Shown: positions 12,201 through 24,530, numbered from the stretch's first letter. The stretch: DNA of 64,000 nucleotides from Synchiropus splendidus (GCF_027744825.2 NC_071340.1:2115501-2179500), one strand, 5' to 3'. Notes: a model not told the origin generated them from the letters alone. Numbers and translations: made by a program.

Positions 12201-15200
12201 GTTATCAACATTTTTATGTTTGGCGTTCCGGAACCCACGTTATCACGAGCTGAAAACGCGTTTTCTGCATTGTGCCATAATTTTGCAGGGAAGCTTCAAA
12301 ACATAAAATTTTTCAGGTCCCACAATAGCAGAAACGGTCTTTCTAGTAGTTTCACATCAAATCTAAGCTGTCTGAAGTGTTTTTCGAAATTTATCAACAT
12401 TTTTATGTTTGGAGTTCCGGAATCGACCTTATCTCAGGATGAAAAATCGTTTTCTGCATTGTCCCATAACTTTCCACGGGAAGCTTCAGAACATGAAATT
12501 TTGACCTCCCACTATAGCAGAAAGGGTCGTTCTAGTAGTTGCACATCAAATCTAAGCTGTCTGAAGTGTTTTTCGAAAGTTATCAACATTTTTATGTTTG
12601 GCGTTCCAGAATCGACCTTATCTTAGGCTAAAAACGCGTTGTCTGCATTGTGCCATATCTTTGCAGGGAAGCTTCAGAACATGAAATTTTCACGTACCAC
12701 TATAGCAAAAAGGGTCTTTCTAGTATTTGCACATCAAATCTAAGCTGTCTGAAGTGTTTTTCGAAAGTTATCAACATTTTGATGTTTGGCGTTCCGGAAC
12801 CCACCTTATCTTAGGCTGAAAACGCGTTGTCTGCATTGTGCCATAACTTTGCTGGGAAGCTTCAGAATATGAAATTTTCACGTCCCACTATAGCAGAAAG
12901 GGTCTTTCTAGTAGTTGCACATCAAATCTAAGCTGTCTGAAGTGTTTTTCGAAAGTTATCAAATTTTTACGTTTGGCGTTCCGTAATCGACTTTATCTCA
13001 GGATGAAAAATCGTTTTCTGCATTGTCCCATAACTTTGCAGGGAAGCTTCAGAACATGAAATTTTCACCTCCCACTATAGCAGAAAGGGTCTTTCTAGTA
13101 GTTGCACATCAAATCTAAGCTGTCTGAAGTGCTTTTCCAAAGTTATCAACATTTTTATGTTTGGCGTTCCGGAACCCGCCTTATCTCAGGCTGAAAACGC
13201 GTTTTCGGCATTGTGCCATAACTTTGCTGGGAAGCTTCAGAACATGAAATTTTCACGTCCCACTATAGCAGAAAGGGTCTTTGTAGTAGTTGCACATCAA
13301 ATCTAAGCTGTCTGAAGTGTTTTTCGAAAGTTATCAACATTTTTATGTTTGGCGTTCCGGAATCGACCTTATCTCAGGATGAAAAATTGTTTTCTGCATT
13401 GTCCCATAACTTTGCAGGGAAGCTTCAGAACATGAAATTTTCACGTCCCACTATAGCAGAAAGGGTCTTTCTAGTATTTGCACATCAAATCTAAGCTGTC
13501 TGAAGTGTTGTTCCAAAGTAATCAACATATTTACAATTGGAGTTCCGGAACCCACCTTATCTCAGGCTGAAAACGCGTTTTCTGCATTGTGCCATAGCTT
13601 CTCAGGGAAAGTTCATAACATGAAATGTTCTCCTCCCACTATAGCAGAAAGGGTCTTTCTAGTAGTTGCACATCAAATCTAAGCTGTCTTAAGTGTTTTT
13701 CCAAAGTTATCAACATTTTTATGTTTGGCGTTCCGGAATCGACCTTATCTCAGTCTGAAAACGCGTTTTACACATTTTGCCATAACTTCTCAGGGAAGCT
13801 TCAGAAAATGCAATTTTCACCTCCCACCATAGCAGAAAGGGTCTTTCTAGTTGTTGCACATCAAATCTAAGCTGTCTGAAGTGTTTTTCGAAAGTTATCA
13901 ACATTTTTATGTTTGGTGTTCCGGAATCGACCTTATCTCAGGATGAAAAATTGTTTTCTGCATTGTCCCATAACTTTGCAGGGAAGCTTCAGAACATGAA
14001 ATTTTCACGTCCCACTATAGCAGAAAGGGTCTTTCTAGTATTTGCACATCAAATCTAAGCTGTCTGAAGTGTTTTTCGAAAGTTATCAACATTTTTATGT
14101 TTGGCGTACCGGAGCCCACCTTATCTCAAGCTGAAAACGCGTTTTCGGCATTGTGCCATAACTTTGCAGGTAAGCTTCAGAACATGAAATGTTCACGTCC
14201 CACTTCAGCAGAAAGGGTCTTTCTAGTAGTTGCACATCAAATCTAAGCTGTCTGAAGTGTTTTTCGAAAGTTATCAACATTTTTATGTTTGGCATTCCAG
14301 AATCGACCTCATCTCAGGCTGAAAACGCGTTGTCTGCATTGTCCCATAACTTTCCAGGGAAGCTTCAGAACATGAAATTTTGACCTCCCACTATAGCAGA
14401 AAGGTTCTTTCTAGTAGTTGCACATCAAATCTAAGCTGTCTGAAGTGTTTTTCGAAAGTTATCAACATTTTTATGTTTGGCGTTCCAGAATCGACCTTAT
14501 CTCAGGCTGAAAACGCGTTTTACGCATTGTGCCATAACTTTGCAGGGAAGCTTCAGAACATGAAATTTTCACCTCCCACGATAGCAGAAAGGGTCTTTCT
14601 AGTAGTTGCACATCAAATCTAAGCTGTCTGAAGTGTTGTTCCAAAGTAATCAACATATTTACAATTGGAGTTCCGGAACCCACCTTATCTCAGGCTGAAA
14701 ACGCGTTTTCTGCATTGTGCCATAGCTTCTCAGGGAAAGTTCATAACATGAAATGTTCTCCTCCCACTATAGCAGAAAGGGTCTTTCTAGTAGTTACACA
14801 TCAAATCTAAGCTGTCTTAAGTGTTTTTCCAAAGTTATCAACATTTTTATGTTTGGCGTTCCGGAATCGACCTTATCTCAGTCTGAAAACGCGTTTTACA
14901 CATTTTGCCATAACTTCTCAGGGAAGCTTCAGAAAATGCAATTTTCACCTCCCACCATAGCAGAAAGGGTCTTTCTAGTTGTTGCACATCAAATCTAAGC
15001 TGTCTGAAGTGTTTTTCGAAAGTTATCAACATTTTTATGTTTGGCGTTCCGGAATCGACCTTATCTCAGGATGAAAAATTGTTTTCTGCATTGTCCCATA
15101 ACTTTGCAGGGAAGCTTCAGAACATGAAATTTTCACGTCCCACTATAGCAGAAAGGGTCTTTCTAGTATTTGCACATCAAATCTAAGCTGTCTGAAGTGT

Positions 15201-15670
15201 TTTTCGAAAGTTATCAACATTTTTATGTTTGGTGTACCGGAGCCCACCTTATCTCAAGCTGAAAACGCGTTTTCGGCATTGTGCCATAACTTTGCAGGTA
15301 AGCTTCAGAACATGAAATGTTCACCTCCCACTACAGCAGAAAGGGTCTTTCTAGTAGTTGCACATCAAATCTAAGCTGCCTGATGTGTTTTTCCAAAGTT
15401 ATCAACATTTTTATGTATGGCGTTCCGGAATCGACCTTATCTCAGGCTGAAAACGCGTTTTACGCATTGTGCCATAACTTTGCAGGGAACCTTTAGAACA
15501 TGAAATTTTCACCTCCCACTATAGCAGAAAGGGTCTTTCTAGTAGTTGCACATTAAATCTAAGCTGTCTGAAGTGTTATTCCAAAGTTATCAACATTTTT
15601 ACGCTTGGCGTTCCGGAACCCACCTTATCTCAAGCAGAAAACGCGTTTTTTGCATTGTCCCATAACTTTG
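6268..15670. repeat. 4701-bp tandem duplication (25 monomers)
   Basis: Copy A (about 6268-10968) and copy B (about 10969-15670) match at a constant offset of 4701 bases, which is 25 x 188 plus one. I noticed only a handful of differences, for example near 7250/11951, 7492/12193, 7968/12669, 9604/14305 and 10094/14795, so the copies are very close. The match starts within the first monomer after solo LTR 2 and stops near 15.67 kb. Each copy contains the same internal six-monomer repeat. The extent of the match and the near identity imply a recent exchange event. Confidence 0.9.
8790..10670. repeat. 1128-bp (six-monomer) higher-order repeat inside copy A
   Basis: The sequence at about 8790-9640 recurs at about 9918-10670 at an offset of 1128 bases. 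A useful marker is the unusual monomer with TGTTGTTCCAAAGTAATC and ATTTACAATTGGAG at about 8806 and 9934. The same structure recurs in copy B at about 13491-15370. The unit is only partly complete in the second repeat. Confidence 0.8.
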
Positions 15671-15699
15671 CAGGGAACCTTTAGAACATGAAATTTTCA

Positions 15700-17620
15700 C
15701 GTCCCACTTCAGCAGAAAGGGTCTTTCTAGTAGTTGCACATCAAATCTAAGCTGTCTGAAGTGTTTTTCGAAAGTTATCAACATTTTTATGTTTGGCGTT
15801 CCAGAATCGACCTTATCTCAGGCTGAAAACGCGTTGTCTGCATTGTCCCATAACTTTCCAGGGAAGCTTCAGAACATGAAATTTTGACCTCCCACTATAG
15901 CAGAAAGGTTCTTTCTAGTAGTTGCACATCAAATCTAAGCTGTCTGAAGTGTTTTTCGAAAGTTATCAACATTTTTATGTTTGGCGTTCCAGAATCGACC
16001 TTATCTCAGGCTGAAAACGCGTTTTACGCATTGTGCCATAACTTTGCAGGGAAGCTTCAGAAAATGAAATTTTCACCTCCCACGATAGCAGAAAGGGTCT
16101 TTCTAGTAGTTGCACATCAAATCTAAGCTGTCTGAAGTGTTGTTCCAAAGTAATCAACATATTTACGATTGGAGTTCCGGAACCCACCTTATCTCAGGCT
16201 GAAAACGCGTTTTCTGCATTGTGCCATAGCTTCTCAGGGAAAGTTCAGAACATGAAATGTTCTCCTCCCACTATAGCAGAAAGGGTCTTTCTAGTAGTTG
16301 CACATCAAATCTAAGCTGTCTTAAGTGTTTTTCCAAAGTTATCAACATTTTTATGTTTGGCGTTCCGGAATCGACCTTATCTCAGTCTGAAAACGCGTTT
16401 TACGCATTTTGCCATAACTTTTCAGGGAAGCTTCAGAAAATGAAATTTTCACCTCCCACGATAGCAGAAAGGGTCTTTCTAGTTGTTGCACATCAAATCT
16501 AAGCTGTCTGAAGTGTTGCTCCAAAGTAATCAACATTTTTACGATTGGCGTTCCGGAACCCACCTTATCTCAGGCTGAAAACGCGTTTTCTGCATTGTGC
16601 CATAGCTTCTCAGGGAAAGTTCAGAACATGAAATGTTCTCCTCCCACTATAGCAGAAAGGGTCTTTCTAGTAGTTGCACATCAAATCTAAGCTGTCTGAA
16701 GTGTTTTTCCAAAGTTATCAACATTTTTATGTGTCGCGTTCCGGAATCGACCTTATCTCAGGCTGAAAACGCGTTTTACGCATTGTGCCATAACTTTGCA
16801 GGGAACCTTTAGAACATGAAATTTTCACGTCCCACTTCAGCAGAAAGGGTCTTTCTAGTAGTTGCACATCAAATCTAAGCTGTCTGAAGTGTTTTTCGAA
16901 AGTTATCAACATTTTTATGTTTGGCGTTCCAGAATCGACCTTATCTCAGGCTGAGAACGCGTTGTCTGCATTGTCCCATAACTTTCCAGGGAAGCTTCAG
17001 AACATGAAATTTTGACCTCCCACTATAGCAGAAAGGTTCTTTCTAGTAGTTGCACATCAAATCTAAGCTGTCTGAAGTGTTTTTCGAAAGTTATCAACAT
17101 TTTTATGTTTGGCGTTCCAGAATCGACCTTATCTCAGGCTGAAAACGCGTTTTACGCATTGTGCCATAACTTTGCAGGGAAGCTTCAGAAAATGAAATTT
17201 TCACCTCCCACGATAGCAGAAAGGGTCTTTCTAGTAGTTGCACATCAAATCTAAGCTGTCTGAAGTGTTGTTCCAAAGTAATCAACATATTTACGATTGG
17301 AGTTCCGGAACCCACCTTATCTCAGGCTGAAAACGCGTTTTCTGCATTGTGCCATAGCTTCTCAGGGAAAGTTCATAACATGAAATGTTCTCCTCCCACT
17401 ATAGCAGAAAGGGTCTTTCTAGTAGTTGCACATCAAATCTAAGCTGTCTGAAGTGTTTTTCCAAAGTTATCAACATTTTTATGTTTGGCGTTCCGGAATC
17501 GACCTTATCTCAGGCTGAAAACGCGTTTTACGCATTGTGCCATAACTTTGCAGGGAACCTTTAGAACATGAAATTTCCACGTCCCACTTTAGCAGAAAGG
17601 GTCTTTCTAGTAGTTGCACA
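15700..17620. repeat. 1128-bp higher-order repeat, second locus
   Basis: Monomers at about 15700-16490 recur at about 16828-17620 at an offset of 1128 bases, with the AAAGGTTCTTTC variant near 15906 and 17034 and the ATTTACGATTGGAG variant near 16163 and 17291. This array is related to the six-monomer unit at 8.8-10.7 kb but carries its own variants, so it seems to be a diverged branch of that unit. Confidence 0.75.
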
Positions 17621-17809
17621 TCAAATCTAAGCTGTCTGAAGTGTTGTTCCAAAGTTATCAACATTTTTAGTTTTGGCGTTCCGGAATCAACCTTATCTCA
17701 GGCTGAACACGCATTTTCTGCATTGTGCCATAACTTTGCAAAGAAGCTTCAGAACATGAAATTTTCACCTCCCACTATAGCAGAAAGGGTCTTTCTAGTA
17801 GTTGCACGT

Positions 17810-20548
17810 CAAATCTAAGCTGTCTAAAGTGTTTTTCGAAAGTTATCAACATTTTTATGTTTGGCGTTCCGGAATCGACCTAATCTCAGGATGAAAATGC
17901 GTTTTCTGCATTGTCCCATAACTTTCCAGAGAAGCTTCAGAACATGAGATTTTGACGTCCCACTATAGCAGAAAGGGTCTTTCTAGTAGTTGCACATCAA
18001 ATCTAAGCTGTCTGAAGTGTTTTTCCAAAGTTATCAACATTTTTATGTTTAGCGTTCCGGAACCCACCTTATCTCAGCCTGAAAACGCGTTTTCTGCATT
18101 GTGCCATAACTTTGCAGGGAAGCTTCAGATCATGAAATTTTCACCTCCCACTATAGCAGAAAGGGTCTTTCTAGTCGTTGTACATCAAATCTAAGCTGTC
18201 TGAATAGTTTTTCCAAAGTTATCAACATTTTTATATTTGGCGTTCCGGAACCCACCTTATCTCAGGCTGAAAACGCGTTTTCTGTTGTGTGCCATAACTT
18301 TGCAGGGAAGCTTCAGAACTTGAAATTTTCACCTCCCACTATAGCAGAAAGGGTCTTTCTAGTCGTTGTACATCAAATCTAAGCTGTCTGAAGTGTTTTT
18401 CCAAAGTTATCAACATTTTTATGTTTGGCGTTCCGGAACCCACCTTATCTCTGGCTGAAAACGCGTTTTCTGCATTGTGCCTTTACTTTTCTGGGGAGGT
18501 TCAGAACATGGAATTTTCACATCCCACTATAACAGAAAGGGTCCTTCTAGTAGTTGCACATCAAATCTAAGCTGTCTGAAGTGTTTTTCCAAAGTTATCA
18601 ACTTATTCACGTTTGGTGTTCCGGAACCCACCTTATCTCAGGCTGAAAACGTATTTTCTGAAATGTGCCATAACTTTTCAGGGAAGCTTCAGATCATGAA
18701 ATTTTCACCTCCCACTAAAGCAGAAAGGGTCTTTCTAGCGGTTGCACATCAAATCTAAGCTGTCTGAAGTGTTTTTCCAAAGTTATCAACATTTTTATGT
18801 TTGGCGTTCCGGAACTCACCTTATCTCAGGCTGAAAACGCGTTTTCTGCATTGTGCCATAACTTTGCAGAGAAGCTTCAGAACATCAAATTTTCAACTCC
18901 CACTTTAACAGACAGGGTCTTTCTAGTAGTTGCACATAAAATATAAGTTGTCTGAAGTGTTTCTCGAAAGCTATCAACATTTTTAATTTTGGCGTTCCGG
19001 AAACAACCTTATCTCGGGCTGAAAACGCATTTTCTGCATTGTGCCATAACTTTGCAGGGAAGCTTCAGAACATGAAATTTTCACCTCCCACTATAACAGA
19101 AAGGGTCTTTCTCGTAGTTGCACATCAAATCTAAGTTGTCTGAAGTGTTTTTCGAAAGCTATCAACATTTTTATGTTTGGCGTTCCGGAAACGACATTAT
19201 CTCGGGCTGAAAACGCGTTTTCTGCATTGTGCCATAACTTTGCAGGGAAGGTTCAGAACATGAAATTTTCACCTCCCACTGTAGCAGAAAGGGTCTTTCT
19301 AGTCGTTGTACATCAAATCTAAGCTGTCTGAAGTGTTTTTCGAAAGTTATCAACATTTTTATGTTTGGCGTTCCGGAACCCACCTTATCTCAGGCTGAAA
19401 ACGCGTTTTCTGGATTGTGCCATAACTTTGAAGGAAAGCTTCAGAACATGAAAGTTTCACCTCCCACTATAGCAGAAAGGGTCTTTTTAGTAGTTGCACA
19501 TCAAATATAAGCTGTCTGAAGTGTTTTTCCAAAGTTATCAACATTTTTATGTTTGGCGTTCGGGAACCCACCTTATCTCAGGCTGAAAACGCGTTTTTTG
19601 CATTGTGCCATAACTTTGCAGGGAAGCTTCAGAACATGAAATTTTCACCTCCCTCTAAAGCAGAAAGGGTCTTTCTAGTAGTTGCACATCAAATCTAAGC
19701 TGTCTGAAGTGTTTTTCTTAAGCTATCAACATTTTTATGTTTGGCGTTCCGGAAACGACATTATCTCTGGCTAAAAACGCGTTTTCTGCATTGTGCCATA
19801 ACTTTGCAGGGAAGCTTCAGAACATGAAATTTTCAGGTCCCACTATAGCAGAAAGGGTCTTTCTAGTAGTTGCACATCAAATCTAAGCTGTCTAAAGTGT
19901 TTTTCGAAAGTTATCAACATTTTTATCTTTGGCGTTCCGGAATCAACCTAATCTCAGGATGAAAATGCGTTTTCTGCATTGTCCCATAACTTTCCAGGGA
20001 AGCTTCAGAACATGAGATTTTGACGTCCCACTATAGCAGAAAGGGTCTTTCTAATAGTTGCACATCAAATCTAAGCTGTCTGAAGTGTTTTTCCAAAGTT
20101 ATCAACATTTTTATGTTTGGCGTTCCGGAACCCACCTTATCTCAGCCTGAAAACGCGTTTTCTGCATTGTGCCATAACTTTGCAGGGAAGCTTCAGATCA
20201 TGAAATTTTCACCTCCCACTATAGCAGAAAGGGTCTTTCTAGTCGTTGTACATCAAATCTAAGCTGTCTGAATAGTTTTTCCAAAGTTATCAACAATTTT
20301 ATATTTGGCGTTCCGGAACCCACCTTATCTCAGGCTGAAAACGCGTTTTCTCTTGTGTGCCATAACTTTGCAGGGAAGCTTCAGAACTTGAAATTTTCGC
20401 CTCCCACTATAGCAGAAAGGGTCTTTCTAGTCGTTGTACATCAAATCTAAGCTGTCTGAAGTGTTTTTCCAAAGTTATCAACATTTTTATGTTTGGCGTT
20501 CCGGAACCCACCTTATCTCAGGCTGAAAACGCGTTTTCTGCATTGTGC
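17810..20548. repeat. 2068-bp (11-monomer) higher-order repeat
   Basis: The stretch at about 17810-18480 matches about 19878-20548 at an offset of 2068 bases. Markers are CTGTCTAAAGTG at 17821 and 19889, the GATCATGAAATTTTC variant near 18129 and 20197, and the CTGAATAGTTTTTCC variant near 18201 and 20269. About 18.8-19.3 kb also resembles about 0.2-0.6 kb, sharing CTATCAACA with CCGGAAACGACC/ACAACC and the AACAGACAGGGTC form. Confidence 0.75.
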
Positions 20549-21081
20549 CATAACTTTGCAGGGAAGCTTCAGAACATGAAATTTTCAACTCCCACTACAA
20601 CAGACAGGGTCTTTGTAGTAGTTGCACATCAAATCTAAGCTGTCTGAAGTGTTTTTCGAAAGTCATCAACATTTTTATGTTTGGCGTTCCGGATCCCACC
20701 TTGTGTCAGGCTGAAAACGCGTTTTCTGCATTGTGCCATAACTTTGAAGGAAAGCTTCAGAACATGAAAGTTTCACCTCCCACTATAGCAGAAAGGGTCT
20801 TTCTAGTAGTTACACATGAAATCTAAGCTGTCTGAAGTGTTATTCCAAAGTTATCAACATTTCTATGTTTGGCGTTCCGGAACCCACCTTATCTCAGGCT
20901 GAAAACCCGTTTTCTGCATTTTGCCATAACTTTGCAGGGAAGCTTCAGAACATGAAATTTTCACGTCCCACTATAGCAGAAAGGGTCTTTCTAGTAGTTG
21001 CACATCAAATCTAAGCTGTCTGAAGTGTTTTTCGAAAGTTATCAACATTTTTACGTTTGGCGTTCCGGAATCGACTTTATC

Positions 21082-21085
21082 TCAG
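21082..21085. other. target site duplication TCAG, left side of the full element
   Basis: TCAG here and at 28152-28155 flank the full element directly. Together they correspond to monomer bases 63-66 of an otherwise intact 188-bp monomer, which shows the element entered a single monomer. The 4-bp length is within the range usual for Ty3/Gypsy integrases. Confidence 0.93.
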
Positions 21086-21822
21086 TGTTGGCCAAAAAAA
21101 CAGAACTGGACAACAAATAACTTTTGGGATCGTTTATCTACTAGATCCTCATAGGATTTTTTACATAATTACAAAAAGATGAAGAAAATGAACCTGACAC
21201 ACTAAAACAAACCGGTAGTGGTATTGCAGAGGACACTTCTACAAATGAAAACAACACAACACCACATTACACACGGAACAAATAACATATGAACATATGG
21301 ACCGCTAACCTACTTCTCTTTTGTTTGAACCGCTCTTAATCACACACGTGTGTCTGCTCCCGTTCACTCTGTTAAATGAAACACACAACATGAACATGAC
21401 GACACGTAACATTACGGGTAACATAGTGGAACACACACGAAACACTCAATTACACATAGCAAACATGAACAAAACAAAACTATCTTATCTAAACACCGTA
21501 TCCCTCATATACATGTGCGTCACGCATCTGCACTCCGAAACTTCTTCTAACTAAAAATGACGATCAATATTTTGTCCAACTCCTAAAATTCAACAGGGTT
21601 CACATATATTAATCACTTACGTTTTCTTATGATGCAGGATGACAAAACACTGAACACTCCGACGTAGACTTCAGCACTCATTCTCTGCAGGCTGCTCAGA
21701 CTGACGTAATGACGCAACACACGCACATAACACGGTGACATCTATAACTTTGTTAAAGTAACACTGACATGGGACGGTAACATTCAAATAATAACATTAA
21801 CAACATTTTCCAACTGGTTCCA
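21086..21822 (-). repeat. 3' LTR of the retrotransposon (left end on the plus strand)
   Basis: This is a 737-bp LTR that starts TGTTGGCC and ends GGTTCCA on the plus strand. It is eight bases longer than the other three LTRs because of a replaced patch near 21533-21552, where the ACTAAACTAAAC motif of the others is changed. Other private changes are in CACAACATG near 21385, AACTCCTAAAATTC near 21579, ACATGGG near 21768 and the penultimate GGTTCCA. The element's polypurine tract lies directly beyond its inner edge at 21823. Confidence 0.95.
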
Positions 21823-21835
21823 TTCTCCCCTGCTT
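21823..21835 (-). other. polypurine tract
   Basis: On the minus strand the sequence just before the 3' LTR reads AAGCAGGGGAGAA, followed at once by the LTR start TGGAACC. A purine run directly before the 3' LTR primes plus-strand DNA synthesis in LTR retrotransposons, and the position here is exact. Confidence 0.85.
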
Positions 21836-21968
21836 AACAGTCAACGTCCTCGATGACGGAGAGAGAATTCCGCAGTTCTTTTACAGTCTCCCTAAAGAAC
21901 GTTGTACCGAGATTGGCAATGATCTGTGAGACAGCTGCAGGATCAATGGATCTAGTTTCCAACACTGA
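21836..21968 (-). other. 3' non-coding stretch of the element
   Basis: This short region lies between the last recognisable polyprotein codons and the polypurine tract. I see no second gene and no env-like or membrane-spanning frame in it. Confidence 0.6.
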
Positions 21969-22139
21969 CTATGGCTCATGGTGCAAGTTAGAATGCTGCC
22001 CTGCAGTAACTCTCTTACTTCTACGAGGAGCAGGTACAGGAAGTGACCTTGTTTTTTCTCTCAGTTCAGGTACTGCTTCAACTTCCAATTCCTGATCTGG
22101 AAAATCGTGACTTGGACCTTCACAAAGATCATGAGATGA
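21969..22139 (-). pseudogene. C-terminal remnant of the pol frame beyond an in-frame stop
   Basis: The same reading frame as the RNase H-integrase segment stays open for about 56 more codons after the TAG at 22140-22142 and ends at a TAG at 21969-21971. The translation is rich in Pro, Arg, Lys and acidic residues, with a basic SLPVPAPRRSKRV-like patch, as is common at the end of Gypsy polyproteins. This makes the 22140 stop more likely a premature stop than the natural end, but a natural end there cannot be excluded. Confidence 0.6.
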
Positions 22140-24515
22140 CTAATCTACATCACTTTGATTGTGAATATCACTTCGAACAATCACTTCTATCACCACACCA
22201 TCTTCTGATGCATCATCAGCCACTAAATCCTGTTCTTGCACCAAAACTTTAGGCTTGTTCTCACATTCGGCATGTCTTGGCTTTGAGATCAGTTCGGGTT
22301 TTGAATCACAAGGACGAATGTCTGCTCTATGGACTCTCTTCACTGGTCCTCCCTCCAGGGGTTCCACTGTGTATGTTGTTCCCTGTACATCTACCACAAC
22401 ATGGGGAACCGGTTGCCAAGCATCTTGGATCTTGTTTCGACCAGGAGGTCTGTTTCTCAAGTACACAGTCTGACCCAGCTCAACTGGCGGACAATACACT
22501 TTTTCGTTGAGCTTAGCAATTCTCTCAGCAGCTTTACGCTCACAATACTCCTTTGCTCTTGCATGGGCTTCTCTCAATCTTCTCTGATGGATCGCTAACC
22601 AGTCATGCTTAATCTCAACAGATGACTCTTGTCCAAGCAACGCATCAACAGGAAGATGAGGTTCAACTCCAAACAACAAAAAGTATGGCGAATAGCCAGT
22701 AGTGGAATGTGGCGTAACATTGTAAGCATACACCAACTCTGGCAAATATTCAGGCCATTTGCGCTTCTTTTCTGCTGGAAGGGTGCGAAGCAACTCGTGT
22801 AATGTCCTGTTAAATCTTTCACATTGTGCGTTTCCTGTCGGATGATAAGGAGTAGTTCTACTCTTCTTCACTCCGTAGAGTCTACACAGCTCAGATATTA
22901 CCTCACTCTCGAAATTCCTACCCTGATCAGAATGCAAACGTTCAGGTATTCCATACTTCATAAACCACTCTCTCAGCAACACTTTTGCCGTGGTTTCTGC
23001 CTTCTGATCACGTGTCGGAAAAGCTTGCGTGAACTTAGTAAAAACATCTGTGATTACCAGTACATTTTCTCTCCCATCTGAAGCTGGATCTAGAAGAGTG
23101 AAGTCAACAGCTACTACCTCAAGTGGTCTACTGGCCAAAAATGCCTTCATTGGAGGGTGGATCTTTGGATGTGGCATTTTTGTTAACACACAGCGCTCAC
23201 ATTTTTTAATCCACTCTTTCACATCTTCTTGGAGTCCGACCCAGAAACATCTCTTTCTGAGAAGTTCTATAGTACGCTCACTGCCTTGGTGACCCATGGA
23301 ATCATGGACACTTTCCAACACTCTGGATTTCAGACATTCTGGCACTATAAGTTGAAAACATTCACCATGTCTTACATCTTGAATCACCCTATAAAGAAGA
23401 CCATCTTTCTCTTGAATGTGTGACCAATGTTTCAACAGCCTTAACACGGGTTTTGACAGTTCTTTTCTCTCTTTGAAATTGGGTTTTCTCTTTTTGTCCC
23501 AAAACTTTCTAAACATACTCAAAACGACGTCTTCAGATTGAAATGCATGTAACGCCTCCTTTGAGTATCCTGGTAAAGTCGGGGTATTTCCCTGACTTAT
23601 CGGGTGAACTAATGGAACTCCCTTTTCCATAGCTCTCATCTGTCTGACTTTCAGGGATTCCAATCCAGCAGTAGCTAGTTCAAGTCCAAGTGAGGTCCCT
23701 TTGGAGATCACATTACATATGGCAACACAGCCATCGTACTCCAAATCTTCAGACTCAGGCTCCCCTGCTAATGGGTGCCTAGACAAAGCATCAGCAGCTT
23801 TATTGCTACTACCTGGACGGTACTGAACTTCAAAATCAAAAGCGGCCAGCTGTGCCATCCACCTCTGTTCTATTGCTTCCAGTTTAGCAGTATTCAAATG
23901 ACAGAGAGGGTTGTTGTCCGTAATGACTGTAAACTTTGAACCCAATAAGTAACCACGAAACTTTTCTGACACGGCCCATTTCAAAGCCAGTAGTTCAAGC
24001 TTCATGCTACAATAATTCTTGTCGCTTTTCTCAGCATTTCTCAAACGACGACTGGCATAAGCAATAACTCTCTTCCTGGATCCTTGTTGTTGGTACAACA
24101 CAGCTCCTAATCCCTGATTGCTAGCATCGGTCTCAACAATAAAAGGACTGGTGAAATCAGCAAATCCTAATATTGGAGCAGTCGTCAGTTTCTCTTTCAG
24201 CACTTCAAATGCCATTTGACACTCTGGCGTCCAAGATTGACACATCATCTGGTTCACCTGAGATGGATATCCAGCATTTAGGCATCTGTTCACTAAGTCA
24301 TGAAGTGGCCCAGCAAGTCTAGAAAAGTGTTCCACAAACCTTCTGTAGTACCCACAGAACCCCAAAAATGATCTCAATTCCCTCAGGGTCTTGGGCACTG
24401 GCCACTGTTTAACTGCGGCTATCTTTCCTTCATCTGTCTCGATTCCCTCCGCTGAGATCTGATGTCCTAAGAAAGTGACTTTGGACTGCAAAAAATGACA
24501 TTTCTTAAGTTTCAC
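22140..24515 (-). CDS. pol: pol segment: RT connection, RNase H and integrase
   Basis: This 791-codon open segment lies in the same frame as the upstream RT segment, from which it is separated by the TGA at 24531-24533. The listed start is the first Met after that stop and is probably not a true start. Residues 1-100 are the RT thumb/connection, including the FLGH and LGFCGYYRRF boxes. RNase H follows, with candidate metal ligands D130 (ETDAS), E174, D200 (ITDNN) and D242 (ADALSR). The integrase zinc-binding motif is H404, H409, C439 and C442. The catalytic core has D471, D530 and E566, with exactly 35 residues between the last two. A C-terminal GPY/F-like module lies at about 680-736. RNase H removes the RNA template and integrase joins the cDNA to the host chromosome. 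All catalytic residues I can identify are intact. Confidence 0.93.
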   Translation of the reverse strand: MKLKKCHFLQSKVTFLGHQISAEGIETDEGKIAAVKQWPVPKTLRELRSFLGFCGYYRRFVEHFSRLAGPLHDLVNRCLNAGYPSQVNQMMCQSWTPECQMAFEVLKEKLTTAPILGFADFTSPFIVETDASNQGLGAVLYQQQGSRKRVIAYASRRLRNAEKSDKNYCSMKLELLALKWAVSEKFRGYLLGSKFTVITDNNPLCHLNTAKLEAIEQRWMAQLAAFDFEVQYRPGSSNKAADALSRHPLAGEPESEDLEYDGCVAICNVISKGTSLGLELATAGLESLKVRQMRAMEKGVPLVHPISQGNTPTLPGYSKEALHAFQSEDVVLSMFRKFWDKKRKPNFKERKELSKPVLRLLKHWSHIQEKDGLLYRVIQDVRHGECFQLIVPECLKSRVLESVHDSMGHQGSERTIELLRKRCFWVGLQEDVKEWIKKCERCVLTKMPHPKIHPPMKAFLASRPLEVVAVDFTLLDPASDGRENVLVITDVFTKFTQAFPTRDQKAETTAKVLLREWFMKYGIPERLHSDQGRNFESEVISELCRLYGVKKSRTTPYHPTGNAQCERFNRTLHELLRTLPAEKKRKWPEYLPELVYAYNVTPHSTTGYSPYFLLFGVEPHLPVDALLGQESSVEIKHDWLAIHQRRLREAHARAKEYCERKAAERIAKLNEKVYCPPVELGQTVYLRNRPPGRNKIQDAWQPVPHVVVDVQGTTYTVEPLEGGPVKRVHRADIRPCDSKPELISKPRHAECENKPKVLVQEQDLVADDASEDGVVIEVIVRSDIHNQSDVD

Positions 24516-24530
24516 CTTCAGACCGTTGTC

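Larger units (their letters stand above)
6228..21085. repeat. 188-bp satellite array, segment 3
   Basis: About 79 monomers in unbroken head-to-tail order. From 6.2 to 17.7 kb many monomers have TTTCGAAA at monomer 11-18 and the GGATGAAAAATCG or TTTTACGCATTG forms. From 17.8 kb on, the TTCCAAAG form with GGAACCCACC is more common. The segment contains a 4701-bp duplication, several 1128-bp repeats and a 2068-bp repeat, listed separately. It ends 66 bases into a monomer at the retrotransposon. Open frames up to about 136 codons (for example 7515-7925 and its copy 12216-12626) run across monomers but have no independent support as genes. Confidence 0.97.

Noticed and set aside
21853..23423. Plus-strand open frames of 60-90 codons over the retrotransposon
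   Set aside because: They lie opposite the long minus-strand pol frame and have no recognisable domains, so they are shadow frames.
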